Assembly (NCBI GenBank): GCA_963758335.1
Contig: CAVWVF010000002.1
Location: forward strand, 1,178,001-1,242,000
Length of the DNA stretch: 64,000 nucleotides
Source of the DNA: Roseiarcus sp963758335
Lineage (GTDB): Bacteria > Pseudomonadota > Alphaproteobacteria > Rhizobiales > Beijerinckiaceae
Reading direction: 5' to 3'
A program made the translations under genes and the position numbers. Below the pieces are notes generated by a model. The model ran no database searches. It was not told the origin of the DNA and saw only the letters and a program-made list of their open reading frames with translations. Below, in pieces: positions 9,410 to 17,520 of the stretch. Within the stretch, counting starts at the first letter, position 1. Every line of letters starts with the position of its first letter.

Positions 9410-9928
9410 ATGGTCTCCACCCGGAACGACGGCCGCGGCGAAGGCGAAAACCGCCTCACCCATGTCGGCGCAGACGGCGAAGCCCGGATGGTCGACGTAT
9501 CGGAAAAGGCTCCGACGACGCGCGTCGCCGTCGCCGAAGGCCGGATCCGGATGGCCAGAGCGACTCTCCAGGCGATCCTGTCCGGCGATGCGAAGAAAGG
9601 CGACGTGATCGGCGCGGCGCGCATCGCGGGGATCATGGCCGCCAAGAAGACGTCGGACCTGATCCCGCTCTGCCATCCGCTGCAGTTGAGCAGAGTCGTC
9701 GTCGACATCACGCCCGACCACGGTCTTCCCGGCCTCGCCGTCCGCGCCGAGGCGCGGTGTGTCGGGCCGACCGGAGTCGAGATGGAGGCGTTGACCGCGG
9801 TCGCCGTCGCCTGCCTCACCGTCTACGACATGGCCAAGGCGGTCGACCGCGGCATGATCGTCGAAGCCATCCGTCTCGTCGAGAAGCGTGGCGGCAAATC
9901 GGCCGAATGGCGCGCCAGGGAGCGTTAG
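9410..9928 (+). CDS. moaC: Cyclic pyranopterin monophosphate synthase MoaC
   Basis: MoaC converts the 3',8-cyclo-GTP product of MoaA into cyclic pyranopterin monophosphate in molybdenum cofactor synthesis in the cytoplasm. The 172-residue product has the full set of markers: LTHVGADGEARMVDVSEK at the N-terminus, then IAGIMAAKKTSDLIPLCHPL, GPTGVEMEALTAVAVACL and YDMAKAVDRGMIVEAI. The open frame extends upstream to 9308, but the ATG at 9410 has a good Shine-Dalgarno (GAAAGGG) and begins where MoaC proteins begin. moeA follows three bases after the stop, so the two form an operon. moaA, moaD and moaE are not in the window. Confidence 0.92.
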   Translation: MVSTRNDGRGEGENRLTHVGADGEARMVDVSEKAPTTRVAVAEGRIRMARATLQAILSGDAKKGDVIGAARIAGIMAAKKTSDLIPLCHPLQLSRVVVDITPDHGLPGLAVRAEARCVGPTGVEMEALTAVAVACLTVYDMAKAVDRGMIVEAIRLVEKRGGKSAEWRARER

Positions 9929-9931
9929 CGA

Positions 9932-11161
9932 ATGAGCGGCATGATCATGGTCGAGGAAGCGCTCGAGCGCGTGCTGGCTTCAGCCGAGCCTCCTCTCGGG
10001 GAGGAGCGCGTCGCCCTCGACGCCGCTCATGGCCGCGTGCTGGCGCGCGATCTCGTCGCTCTGCGCACCCAGCCGCCCTTCCCCAATTCCGCGATGGACG
10101 GCTACGCGTTGCGCGCGGCTGATGCTTCCGCCCTGCCCGCGAGGTTGACCGTGATCGGCGAATCCGCCGCGGGGCGGGCCTTCAGCGGCGTCGTCGGGCC
10201 GGGTCAGGCGACGCGGATCTTCACCGGCGCGCCCATGCCCGAAGGCGCTGACGCAATCATCATCCAGGAAAACGTGCGGCGCGACGGCGACCGCATCGAG
10301 CTCGCCGCGGCGGTGTCGGTCGGCGACAACCTGCGTCCAGCGGGACTCGATTTCCGCGAAGGCGAGGCCCTCATTCCGGCGGGGCGGCGCCTCTCGCCGC
10401 GCGACGTCGCGCTGGCGGCGGCGGCCAATCATGTCGATCTGCCGGTCCGCGAGCGCGCGCGGGTCGTCATTCTGGCGACCGGAGACGAGCTCGTCGCCCC
10501 CGGCGGAACGTTCGGTCCCTCGCAGATCATCGCCTCAAACAATTTTGCCGTGGCGGGGGTCGTCGAGTCTTGCGGAGGCGTCGCGATCGACCTCGGCATC
10601 GCCGCCGACACGATGAGCGCTCTCGATGAGGCGATCCGGCGGGCTCAGCCGGTCGAAGCCGACGTGCTGGTGACGCTCGGCGGCGCCTCCGTCGGCGACC
10701 ACGACCTCGTGCAAAAGGCGCTCGTCGCCGCCGGAATGGAGCTCGGCTTCTGGCGCATCGCCATGCGCCCCGGCAAGCCGCTGATGCATGGGCGGCTCGG
10801 CGGCATGCGGGTGCTTGGCCTGCCCGGCAATCCGACCTCGTCCACGGTTTGCGCGATCCTGTTCCTGCGTCCGCTCCTGCGCGCCTTGCACGGGGAGCCG
10901 GACGCGGGTGGCGATCCGACCCGGCCCGGCCGTCTCGCCGTCGACCTTCCGCCCATCGGCCCGCGTCAGGATTACATGCGCTGCTCGCTCGCCATAGGGG
11001 CTGACGGAGCGTTGGCGGCGACGCCGGCCGAGTTGCAGGATTCCTCCCTCGTGAAAGTCATGGCGCGCGCCGACGGCCTGATCGTCAGGGCGCCGCGCGC
11101 CGGGGCGGCCAGGGCGGGCGACGCTTGCCGCGTCATCGCGTTCGAAGGACTGGGGCTCTGA
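9932..11161 (+). CDS. moeA: Molybdopterin molybdenumtransferase MoeA
   Basis: MoeA inserts molybdate into adenylated molybdopterin, the last step of basic molybdenum cofactor synthesis. The 409-residue protein has the expected domain order: N-terminal segment with PNSAMDGYALR, the beta-rich domain with FTGAPMPEGADAIIIQEN, the MPT-binding fold with VVILATGDELV and TLGGASVGDHDLVQKAL, then MRPGKPLMHGRLGG with LGLPGNPTSS, and a C-terminal beta domain. The start at 9932 lies three bases after the moaC stop; an ATG at 9941 is a close alternative. It is the distal gene of the moaC-moeA pair, implying that the organism makes molybdoenzymes, though none is in this window. Confidence 0.92.
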   Translation: MSGMIMVEEALERVLASAEPPLGEERVALDAAHGRVLARDLVALRTQPPFPNSAMDGYALRAADASALPARLTVIGESAAGRAFSGVVGPGQATRIFTGAPMPEGADAIIIQENVRRDGDRIELAAAVSVGDNLRPAGLDFREGEALIPAGRRLSPRDVALAAAANHVDLPVRERARVVILATGDELVAPGGTFGPSQIIASNNFAVAGVVESCGGVAIDLGIAADTMSALDEAIRRAQPVEADVLVTLGGASVGDHDLVQKALVAAGMELGFWRIAMRPGKPLMHGRLGGMRVLGLPGNPTSSTVCAILFLRPLLRALHGEPDAGGDPTRPGRLAVDLPPIGPRQDYMRCSLAIGADGALAATPAELQDSSLVKVMARADGLIVRAPRAGAARAGDACRVIAFEGLGL

Positions 11162-11223
11162 ATCGACGGTCCGGGCGGGCGGCAGTTGGACCTACTTCCC
11201 GCTTCCCGTCGAGCGGCCCTTGG

Positions 11224-11493
11224 TCACGCGGCGAGAGGCGCTGTCCGCAGAACGAGCAGCGTCCCGAGAACACGGCGCGATCGCGTAAGGCGCCCCTGGT
11301 CGTCACTGAACTCGACAAGCGCCGTCGTATCGTCGAGCGCTTCGACGACCGTGCCGACCTGCCCGCGGACGAGCCCGCGCTCGGGCAAATCGCGCAGCAA
11401 CGCGACAGCGCTCAAGAAGTCGCGGCCTTCATCGCTCTCTGGGGTCGCATCGGCCATCACAAGACCCAACAAGTCACGAGACGCGGGATTCAC
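11224..11493 (-). CDS. DUF4926 domain small protein
   Basis: An 89-residue protein with the DUF4926 core: LRDLPERGLVRGQVGTVVEA, then DDTTALVEFSDDQG. The function of the family is unknown; its members are small beta-rich proteins often found near toxin-like genes. The start is GTG at 11493, overlapping the stop of the 59-codon frame upstream (ATGTGA overlap), which suggests translational coupling. Residues after FSDDQG (RLTRSRRVL) do not look like the family, while a different frame there reads YAIAP as expected; the last residues (GTLLVLRTAPLAA) fit again. This suggests two compensating small indels, so about ten residues may be scrambled. It is convergent with moeA. Confidence 0.6.
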   Translation of the reverse strand: MNPASRDLLGLVMADATPESDEGRDFLSAVALLRDLPERGLVRGQVGTVVEALDDTTALVEFSDDQGRLTRSRRVLGTLLVLRTAPLAA

Positions 11494-11669
11494 ATCGTTC
11501 TTACCATGGCGCGGGATCCTGTCGCGCGGCGGCGCGCCATCAGGTCGTGATTACCCTGCAGGCTGAGGAAGAAGTCCGTCGCCCAGTACCACCCCGGAAC
11601 CAGCGGTCCCCACGCGCCGCCCCAGTCGGCCGCCGCTTCGGCGTTCAACAGGGCCGTCGTCTCCTGCAT
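11490..11669 (-). CDS. Small hypothetical protein (59 aa)
   Basis: An ATG directly after the TAA of the lipoprotein gene opens 59 codons: MQETTALLNAEAAADWGG, then WGPLVPGWYWATDFFLSL, ending in RTM. Its stop overlaps the GTG start of the DUF4926 gene. Zero-base spacing at one side, overlap at the other and sensible codon use make it a likely member of a three-gene operon. The Trp-rich centre resembles short peptides in some alphaproteobacterial lipoprotein operons, but I cannot assign a function. No signal peptide and no clear membrane helix. Confidence 0.4.
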   Translation of the reverse strand: MQETTALLNAEAAADWGGAWGPLVPGWYWATDFFLSLQGNHDLMARRRATGSRAMVRTM

Positions 11670-11978
11670 TTATGCGATGTTGTTGGCCGCGCGCAGCGCC
11701 TGGTACTGCTGATAGGCGGCGGCGTTGCCGACATAGGCGCAGTCGCACCCCGCGGCGTCGGCGTAGATGTAAACGGCGCCGCCCTTTCGCTGCGCGTAGG
11801 TGATCGTGTTCTGCGGCAGCGCCTGGAGCTTGACGGCCCTTTCAGGCGTGTCCGCCTGGAGACGCGTGAAGCCCGCAGCCGCGAGCTGCCCCTCCCTTTC
11901 CTGGGCGCCGACCGTCACGCACCCCGCCAGCGCCGCAGACACGGCCAGCATGGCCGCGACAATCATCTTGCGAAGCAT
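11670..11978 (-). CDS. Small lipoprotein
   Basis: A 102-residue precursor. The first 20 residues (MLRKMIVAAMLAVSAALAGC) are a type-II signal peptide with lipobox LAGC, so the mature protein starts at Cys and is lipid-anchored. The mature part has two further Cys in AAGCDCAYV and ends in a helical tail (AAAYQQYQALRAANNIA). The ATG at 11978 is preceded by GGGGAG at good distance; an upstream in-frame ATG at 12077 would add 33 unlikely residues. The next frame begins immediately after its stop. Function unknown; the CDC motif could bind metal or form a disulfide. Confidence 0.7.
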   Translation of the reverse strand: MLRKMIVAAMLAVSAALAGCVTVGAQEREGQLAAAGFTRLQADTPERAVKLQALPQNTITYAQRKGGAVYIYADAAGCDCAYVGNAAAYQQYQALRAANNIA

Positions 11979-12127
11979 TTCTAAACTCCCCAGCTCGAAA
12001 TCGCCGATACATCTGCGCACGGGAAGTTCAGCTCCCCTTCGCCGGAATGGCATTCCCGTTTCGGTCTCAGGAGTCAACCGCGCGGCGGATTTCGGGCAGA
12101 ATTAGACGATCCGCGCTGAGCGCGGCT

Positions 12128-12148
12128 GACGCGGTCAGCGACCGCGTC
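12128..12148. repeat. REP-like palindrome
   Basis: GACGCGGTC, a 3-base loop, then GACCGCGTC: a perfect 9-bp hairpin. It resembles the GCGGTCATCGACCGC palindromes at 44.8, 46.0 and 47.3 kb, so it is probably an isolated member of the same REP family. It sits just past the 3' end of the methyltransferase gene and may act as a transcript end. Confidence 0.55.
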
Positions 12149-12164
12149 TATAACGCCGGCGCAA

Positions 12165-12881
12165 TCAGTTGCGCGCGCCGACGATCGCCCGCCAAAAGCC
12201 GCTGTAGCTCAATTCGAAACCGACGATCGAATAATCGAGATCGATCCCGTCCAGCACTTCATAGGCGGAGTTGTTGCAGATCGAAAAGATGATCAGCCCG
12301 TCATTCGACACGTGATGGCGCGCCTGGCGCAAGTAGGACTCGGTGATGTGGCCGTGCGGGTCGCACAGGCTGTATTTTTCGATGTCGTTCTCGGGGTTCT
12401 TGTCGACCATCGGCGTATTGAAGATGATCAGGTCGAAGTTCCTCTCGTCGATCTTCTCGAACAGGTCCGACCGGAGGGCGGTGAGACTCAGATTGTTGAG
12501 CTGTGCGTTGTCGAGCGTCGCCTGGACGGCGACCGGAGAAATGTCGGTCGCGACGGTTCTCGAAGTCCAATTGGCTGCGATGTACAGCGAGATGATCCCG
12601 CAGCCCGTTCCGATCTCGAGCGTCTTGCTGATGATGTTCGGGTTCATCGCCTTGATGTTTCGGATGAAGAACTCCGAGCTGGAATCCGGCAGCGGGTGAT
12701 AGACGCCGGCCGGAACGTCAACGATCAGCCCGTCCGTCTCGATCCGCTCGGGAACCGCCTGACGGCGCACGAGCGCCGCATGGGCCGCCGCAATGTCGAA
12801 AGTCGCGGTGTTCACCAGACACGCGAGTCCGAGCTTGCGCAGGACTGACGTTCGGGCCGCGACCCGATATTCGATGTTCAT
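12165..12881 (-). CDS. Class I SAM-dependent methyltransferase (small-domain/PrmC-like)
   Basis: A 238-residue protein. A Rossmann SAM-binding site is visible at LEIGTGCGIISLYIA (motif I), with VATDISPVAVQATLDNA as the acidic-loop motif. The catalytic-loop motif NPPY of the HemK/PrmC and small-molecule methyltransferase group is here NTPM (FDLIIFNTPMVDKN). The last Tyr is gone, so glutamine or adenine N-methylation is uncertain. The N-terminal part (ATFDIAAAHAALVRRQAV) is an accessory helical domain. The start MNIEYRV at 12881 is chosen over an ATG 22 codons upstream because the extra residues look non-coding. Substrate unknown. It is a single gene with a REP palindrome behind it. Confidence 0.7.
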   Translation of the reverse strand: MNIEYRVAARTSVLRKLGLACLVNTATFDIAAAHAALVRRQAVPERIETDGLIVDVPAGVYHPLPDSSSEFFIRNIKAMNPNIISKTLEIGTGCGIISLYIAANWTSRTVATDISPVAVQATLDNAQLNNLSLTALRSDLFEKIDERNFDLIIFNTPMVDKNPENDIEKYSLCDPHGHITESYLRQARHHVSNDGLIIFSICNNSAYEVLDGIDLDYSIVGFELSYSGFWRAIVGARN

Positions 12882-12997
12882 AGCGCATCGCCTTTTTCGA
12901 ATGCTCGGCGCAATTCCCCACCCGTCGTCCCGCCGGTGCCGCATCAACTGCCGGTCGAGGCTGCCAAATTCTTATGCGTATTGATGCAACAGTAAGA

Positions 12998-13783
12998 TCA
13001 AGCTTCCCGCCCGCGCTCGCTCTCATGCCAGTCCGCCAAGAGCCAATGCGACAGCGCGGTGAGCAGGACATGAATTGTGATGCCCGCGACCGAGATCAAG
13101 AGGAGCGCGGCGAACATTCTCGGAATATTGAGGCGAAATCCCGACTCGACGATGCGATAGGCGAGGCCCGAACCCTGGCCGGCCGAACCGGCGGCGATCT
13201 CCGCCACGATGGCGCCGATCAGCGCCAGGCCGCCGCTGATGCGCAGGCCGGCGAGGAAATACGGCAGCGCCGACGGCAGCCTGAGCAGCATGAACTGCTG
13301 GAAGCGCGTGGCGCGGTACATGCGAAACAGCTCGACGAGATTGTGGTCGGCGGACGAAAGTCCGAGCGTGGTGTTGGCGAGGAGCGGAAAGAACGCGACC
13401 AGGAAGGCGCAGACCAGAACCGCCACCGACGGGGTCAGATAGATCAGAAGCAACGGCGCGATGGCGACGATCGGCGTCACCTGCATGGCGACCGCGAACG
13501 GATAGAACGCGCGTTCGACAAGCCGCGACTGGGCGAAGATGATCGCCAGAGCCACGCTTCCGATCACCGCCGCGAGCAGGGCCTTCAGTGTGATCGACAG
13601 CGTCACCCAAAGCGAGCTCGAAAGGGTCGACCAATCGGTGAAAAGCGTGGCGATGATGACGCTCGGCGCCGGCAACAGGTAGGGCGGGATGGCGAAATAG
13701 CGCACGATCCCCTCCCACACGAGCAGCCCGAGGCCAAGCGTGAAAGCGGGAACGACGTAGCCGACGATGTCGCCGCGGTTCAT
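12998..13783 (-). CDS. ABC transporter permease, NitT/TauT (SsuC/ThiX-like) family
   Basis: A 261-residue inner-membrane protein with about six hydrophobic segments (for example GYVVPAFTLGLGLLVWEG and ALLLISVAGITIHVLLTAL). The EAA-type cytoplasmic loop is at FRMYRATRFQQFMLLRLP with AGLRISGGLALIGAIVAE. It forms the channel of an importer together with the ATPase upstream, whose stop overlaps its start (ATGA at 13780-13783). The frame is open further upstream, but that part is the ATPase gene read in the wrong frame. The matching binding protein is probably the one at 16.3-17.3 kb, now separated by two genes on the other strand. The substrate is not shown; context points to a purine or pyrimidine-like base. 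Confidence 0.85.
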   Translation of the reverse strand: MNRGDIVGYVVPAFTLGLGLLVWEGIVRYFAIPPYLLPAPSVIIATLFTDWSTLSSSLWVTLSITLKALLAAVIGSVALAIIFAQSRLVERAFYPFAVAMQVTPIVAIAPLLLIYLTPSVAVLVCAFLVAFFPLLANTTLGLSSADHNLVELFRMYRATRFQQFMLLRLPSALPYFLAGLRISGGLALIGAIVAEIAAGSAGQGSGLAYRIVESGFRLNIPRMFAALLLISVAGITIHVLLTALSHWLLADWHESERGREA

Positions 13784-14604
13784 TCGGTAAGCTCGCTCGG
13801 CGGAGTCTCGCCCATCGCCACATGCAATGCGGCGGACGTCTGGCGACATGTTTCGGCGTAGCCGGCGGTCATTCGAAACCCTTCCCGGCGCACGGCCGGG
13901 GCCTCTACGGTGATTTCCGCGACCGCGCGCCCCGGCCGCGCGGCCATCACGACGATCCGATCGGCGAGATAGACGCTCTCGAATACCGAGTGCGTGACGA
14001 ACACGACCGTCGCGTCGAGCGCGGACTGCAGCGCCGCGAGGTCGTCGTTGAGCTTGAGACGCGTGATTTCGTCGAGCGCGGCGAAAGGTTCGTCCATCAG
14101 CAGCACCGCCGGGCGGGTCACCAGCGCGCGGGCGATCGACACGCGCATTTTCATCCCGCCGGACAGTTGGCGGGGATAGGATTTGGCGAAGCCCGACAGC
14201 CCGACCTGGGCCAGCGCCTCCTCGACGCGCGGCCTCGCCTTCTCCTTCGATATGCCGACCAGCCGGAGCGGCAGCCAGACGTTGGAGAACACGTCCGACC
14301 AGGGCATCAGCGTCGGCTCCTGAAACACGAAGCCGAATTCGGGCCGTTCGCAGCTCCACGCGATCTCGCCCCGCGTCGGCGCCGTGAGGCCCGTGAGAAG
14401 CCTGAGAACGGTCGACTTGCCACAGCCCGAAGGCCCCAGCAAGGCGAGAAACTCCCCGGCGCGAATCTCGAGGTCGAGCCCCGACAAGGCCATGACCTTG
14501 TTGGCGAAAACCTTGTCGACCCGCTTGAACGCGGCGAGCGGCGCCGCGTTGGCCTTGGAAGAAGCCGTCCCTCCCGAAGACGGTAAAGTCACGACCTTTG
14601 TCAT
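13780..14604 (-). CDS. ABC transporter ATP-binding protein, NitT/TauT family
   Basis: A 274-residue ATPase energising the permease that follows it. Walker A is LLGPSGCGKSTVLRLL, the Q-loop FVFQEPTLMPWSDVF, the ABC signature QLSGGMKMRVSIAR, Walker B VLLMDEPFAALDE and the H-switch VVFVTHSVFE. A C-terminal extension of about 30 residues follows VMAARPGRAVAEI. The ATG at 14604 (MTKVVTLPSS) is preferred; an in-frame ATG at 14658 would add 18 residues without a clear Shine-Dalgarno in either case. The ATGA overlap with the permease shows coupled translation. Divergent from the methyltransferase gene at 14.9 kb. Confidence 0.88.
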   Translation of the reverse strand: MTKVVTLPSSGGTASSKANAAPLAAFKRVDKVFANKVMALSGLDLEIRAGEFLALLGPSGCGKSTVLRLLTGLTAPTRGEIAWSCERPEFGFVFQEPTLMPWSDVFSNVWLPLRLVGISKEKARPRVEEALAQVGLSGFAKSYPRQLSGGMKMRVSIARALVTRPAVLLMDEPFAALDEITRLKLNDDLAALQSALDATVVFVTHSVFESVYLADRIVVMAARPGRAVAEITVEAPAVRREGFRMTAGYAETCRQTSAALHVAMGETPPSELTE

Positions 14605-14924
14605 TTGGCGTACCAACAGGCCTGCCGAAGCGCCGGTTCCCGCCGGCTGACTCGCCATGGGGTGATAACGCGTGAAGGCCTCGTCCTATTCATGCCGGAT
14701 TCGCAGGTTGGCGAACGCGCGTTAGCCCCCGACATCCCGCCCCTTGTCCCGCAGAAACGCCGCATCGTCCGCCAATATATAATCACGTGAACGTTGAAAC
14801 TATAGGCCCCCATGTCGCCGGTCAAACTGTCGCGTGGATTTCGGCGCCGAGCCGCCACAAGCTCCTCGTCCTTGACGCCGAACGCGCGGACGTGCGATCC
14901 GCGTCTCTCCGCAGGGCCCGATCG

Positions 14925-15668
14925 ATGACGAAGGATTACGTCTCCGACAATCTCGACGTGCCGAACCTCGATCACCTGTTCCCCAACATGATCGTGGCCG
15001 ACAAGAGCGTGTCGACCTGGCCCTGGCTGCGGCGAGAGATCGATCATCCGTTCCGGGTCGACCGGCGCAATCCGATCGTCGGCTTCATCAACCGCGACGA
15101 GGCGGCGGTCCTCTATTCCAACGCGCGGCTGTTCGCCGGCCGAAGGGGAATCGAGATCGGAGCGTGGCGCGGATGGTCGACCGCCCATCTCATCGCCTCC
15201 GGCCTCGCGAGCCTTCATGTCGTCGAGCCGCTGCTCGCCGACCCGGTTTGGCGGGCGGAACTCGAAGAGGTCGCGCGCGCCGCCGGCGGAGGCGAGACGA
15301 CGATCCTCGTGCCCGAGGCGAGTCCCGCAGCCGTCGAACGCCTGGGCCAATCCGGCCTCAGGTGGTCGTCCGCCTTCATCGACGGCGACCATGACGGCGA
15401 GGCGCCGACGCGCGACGCGCTTGCGCTCGCTCCCTATCTCGAGCCGACTGCGATGGTCCTTTTTCACGATCTGGTGTCGCCCCATGTGGCGAGGGGTCTG
15501 CGGGCGCTCGAGGCGAGGGGCTGGAACGTCATCGCCTATCAGACGGCCCAGATGGTCGGCGCCGCGTGGCGGGGCGAGGTCGCACCGGTCGCGCACAAGC
15601 CGGATCCGTCGCAGGTTTGGCGGGTTCCGGACCACCTGAAGGGGATTTCGATCTCGGGCGTCGCATAA
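14925..15668 (+). CDS. Class I SAM-dependent methyltransferase-like protein
   Basis: A 247-residue protein. Residues about 68-80 (RGIEIGAWRGWSTAHLIA) give the SAM-binding loop, SLHVVEPL the second motif and SSAFIDGDHDGEAPTRDA a motif found in the Methyltransf_24-type proteins that sit with polysaccharide and secondary-metabolite genes. LEPTAMVLFHDLVSPHVARG follows the same family pattern. The frame is open from 14787, but the ATG at 14925 begins the family-like sequence (MTKDYVSDNLDVPNLDHLF). Substrate unknown. It lies between the ABC permease/ATPase pair and the binding protein but on the opposite strand, so it probably inserted into a once continuous transporter locus. Confidence 0.7.
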   Translation: MTKDYVSDNLDVPNLDHLFPNMIVADKSVSTWPWLRREIDHPFRVDRRNPIVGFINRDEAAVLYSNARLFAGRRGIEIGAWRGWSTAHLIASGLASLHVVEPLLADPVWRAELEEVARAAGGGETTILVPEASPAAVERLGQSGLRWSSAFIDGDHDGEAPTRDALALAPYLEPTAMVLFHDLVSPHVARGLRALEARGWNVIAYQTAQMVGAAWRGEVAPVAHKPDPSQVWRVPDHLKGISISGVA

Positions 15669-15701
15669 GCTCGGCGGGTTCAAAAGAGGAGGAAGGCGAA
15701 A

Positions 15702-16234
15702 ATGGCTTCAGTCTTCGACGCAAAAATCTTCGGCGCGCTTGCGCTTGCGCTATTCGGGTTGTCGCCGCCGCGATGGCCGACGAGGCGCAGATCGCGCGCG
15801 GGCGCTATCTTGTCATGATCGCCGGCTGCTCCGACTGCCACACCCCCGGCGCTCTTGTCGGCGCTCCCGACATGAAACGCTACCTCGGCGGATCGAACGT
15901 CGGTTTTTCCATTCCGACCCAGGGCGTCTTCGTCGGCCAGAATCTCACGCCGGACAAGGAGACGGGGCTGGGCAACTGGACCGACGAGCAGATCGTCACG
16001 GCGATCCGCAAGGGCAAGCGGCCGGACGGCAGCGAGCTCAGCGGCGTCATGCCCTACGCGGCCCTCTCGCACCTGACGGACGAGGACGCGTCCGCGATCG
16101 TGGCGTTTCTGAGGAGCCTGCCGCCAGTGAACAACAAGGTTCGGAACTACCGTCCGTCGGAGACGGTGCCGATCTCGGTCTCGGCCGTGCTGCCGCCCGC
16201 GATCTACAACGCGCTGCCCGCATCGCAGAAATGA
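15702..16234 (+). pseudogene. Periplasmic cytochrome c, frameshift in signal peptide
   Basis: The mature domain of about 150 residues starts ADEAQIARGRYLVMIAGC and carries one CXXCH heme site (CSDCH), a distal Met candidate in LSGVMPYAALS, and the end VAFLRSLPPVNNKVRNYRP. It resembles single-heme cytochromes c of alcohol or sugar dehydrogenase systems. A very good Shine-Dalgarno (AGAGGAGG) precedes the ATG at 15702, which opens a signal peptide (MASVFDAKIFGALALALFG), but this frame differs by one base from the heme domain. The lesion lies about 15750-15770. The ATG at 15773 is in frame but would give a protein without signal peptide, which cannot be matured in the periplasm. The gene is either broken or carries a sequencing error; adding one base restores 178 codons. 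Confidence 0.7.
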
Positions 16235-16241
16235 AAGAGAC

Positions 16242-16268
16242 GAAAGCGGCGCGGACCGCGCCGCTTTC
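16242..16268. terminator. Bidirectional intrinsic terminator
   Basis: GAAAGCGGCGCGG and CCGCGCCGCTTTC form a perfect 13-bp inverted repeat around one base, with A-rich and T-rich outer edges. It lies between the convergent ends of the cytochrome c gene and the binding-protein gene and can serve both. Confidence 0.85.
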
Positions 16269-16271
16269 TCC

Positions 16272-17285
16272 TCATTTCGGCGCCGGCAAGTCTTTCGGCC
16301 GCAGATCGAGGCCGACGCCCTTGTCGACGAACTGCAGGGTATAGGCTTTCTTGTAGTCGATGCCCTCCTTGACGACGCCCGACTTCACCATCTCGTTGTA
16401 GAAATCCTTCCACCGCTTGTCCGTCATCGCGCCGATGCCCATGGTCAGCGTGTCGCCGGAATCGACGATGCCGTATTCCTTCATCTTGGCGATGGAAAAG
16501 GCGATCTGATCGTCCCGCATTTCCGGATTGTCTCGCTTGATCATCGCGTTCGCCTTGGCGTTGTCGCCGTAGAGATAATGGTACCAGCCGATAGCGGAGG
16601 CGCTGACGAACCGCTGAACCAGATCGGGGTTCTTCTCGACGATCTCGCGACGGGTTTCGATCAACGTCGAATAGGAGGTGTAGCCGTAGTCGGCCAGCAG
16701 GAAGACGTTGGGCTTGAAGTGGCCCTGCTGCTCGATCTCGTAGGGCTCCGAGGTGATGTAGCCCTGCTGGATCGAATGCTTATCGACGATGAAGGGCGCC
16801 GAGTTGAAATTGTACGGCTTGATCTTCTCGTCTTTGAAGCCATAGGCGACGCGCATCCAGGCCCAGAAGGTGTTGACCGCGCCGGCGCTGACGAAGGCGG
16901 GCTTCGCGTTCGACAGGTCCTGCCACTTGTCGAGGCCGACGCCCGGATGCGACATGAAGCACTGCGGGTTCTTCTGGAAGTCGGCCGCGACGGCGATGAG
17001 CGGAATGTTGTTTTGAACGTCAAGGAAATCGCCGATCATGTCGCCGCCCATGAAGAACTCGATCTTGCCGGCGATCAGCAGCATGGCGCCGTTCGACGTC
17101 GGCCCGCCCGGCAGGATCGCGACGTCGAGGCCGTATTTCTCATAAGTTCCATCGACCAGCGCCTGATAGTAGCCGCCGGCCTCGGGATCGGCGAGCCAGT
17201 TGGTGGCGAACGTCACCTTGTCGAGAGCGAAGGCCGGCTGGGCCAAGGCCGCGCCCGCCAGGGCGGCGATGATCAAAGCGCGCAT
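16272..17285 (-). CDS. ABC transporter substrate-binding protein, NMT1/THI5-like
   Basis: A 337-residue periplasmic binding protein. The signal peptide is MRALIIAALAGAALAQPAFA, cleaved before LDKVTFATNWLADPEAGG. The NMT1/THI5 fold shows in NWLADPEAGGYYQALVDGTY and YGLDVAILPGGPTSNGAMLL. This family binds thiamine precursors, riboflavin, pyrimidines, nitrate or sulfonates; the first motif is closest to base- or pyrimidine-precursor binders. The ATG at 17285 is preferred over one 5 codons upstream because GGAGG then lies at the usual spacing. It points away from the amidohydrolase at 17.5 kb, and its likely permease and ATPase are at 13.0-14.6 kb. A strong terminator follows. Confidence 0.85.
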   Translation of the reverse strand: MRALIIAALAGAALAQPAFALDKVTFATNWLADPEAGGYYQALVDGTYEKYGLDVAILPGGPTSNGAMLLIAGKIEFFMGGDMIGDFLDVQNNIPLIAVAADFQKNPQCFMSHPGVGLDKWQDLSNAKPAFVSAGAVNTFWAWMRVAYGFKDEKIKPYNFNSAPFIVDKHSIQQGYITSEPYEIEQQGHFKPNVFLLADYGYTSYSTLIETRREIVEKNPDLVQRFVSASAIGWYHYLYGDNAKANAMIKRDNPEMRDDQIAFSIAKMKEYGIVDSGDTLTMGIGAMTDKRWKDFYNEMVKSGVVKEGIDYKKAYTLQFVDKGVGLDLRPKDLPAPK

Positions 17286-17520
17286 ACAGGTTTCCTCCAA
17301 AGTTTCTTGCCGGAGGCGCCGAAATGCGTGCGATGCCTCCCCTCCCGCCGGCCGATGTTCGCTGCAAGCGGTTCGCGCCGCACCTTAAACGGACAACCTC
17401 GGGGCGTCGAATCCAAATTCACGAAGGCGTCACACGACACGGCGGGGACTGGCGTTTCGGCCGGATCATCGCTAACCGGTCGCCGCCCGCGCCCTTCCCG
17501 CCCCGAACGGAGATCGCCCC

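Noticed and set aside
8146..10122. Very long + strand open frame (658 codons) opposite the glycosyltransferase and through moaC
   Set aside because: High-GC shadow: Arg/Pro/Gly-rich text without motifs, antisense to a clear GT4 gene and out of frame with moaC.
14601..15683. 360-codon minus frame opposite the methyltransferase at 14.9-15.7 kb
   Set aside because: Shadow of the Methyltransf_24-like gene, which has SAM motifs on the + strand.
17286..17520. Possible TPP or purine riboswitch between the binding protein and the amidohydrolase
   Set aside because: The conserved thi-box (CTGAGA ... ACCTGAT) and purine-switch loops are not present on either strand.
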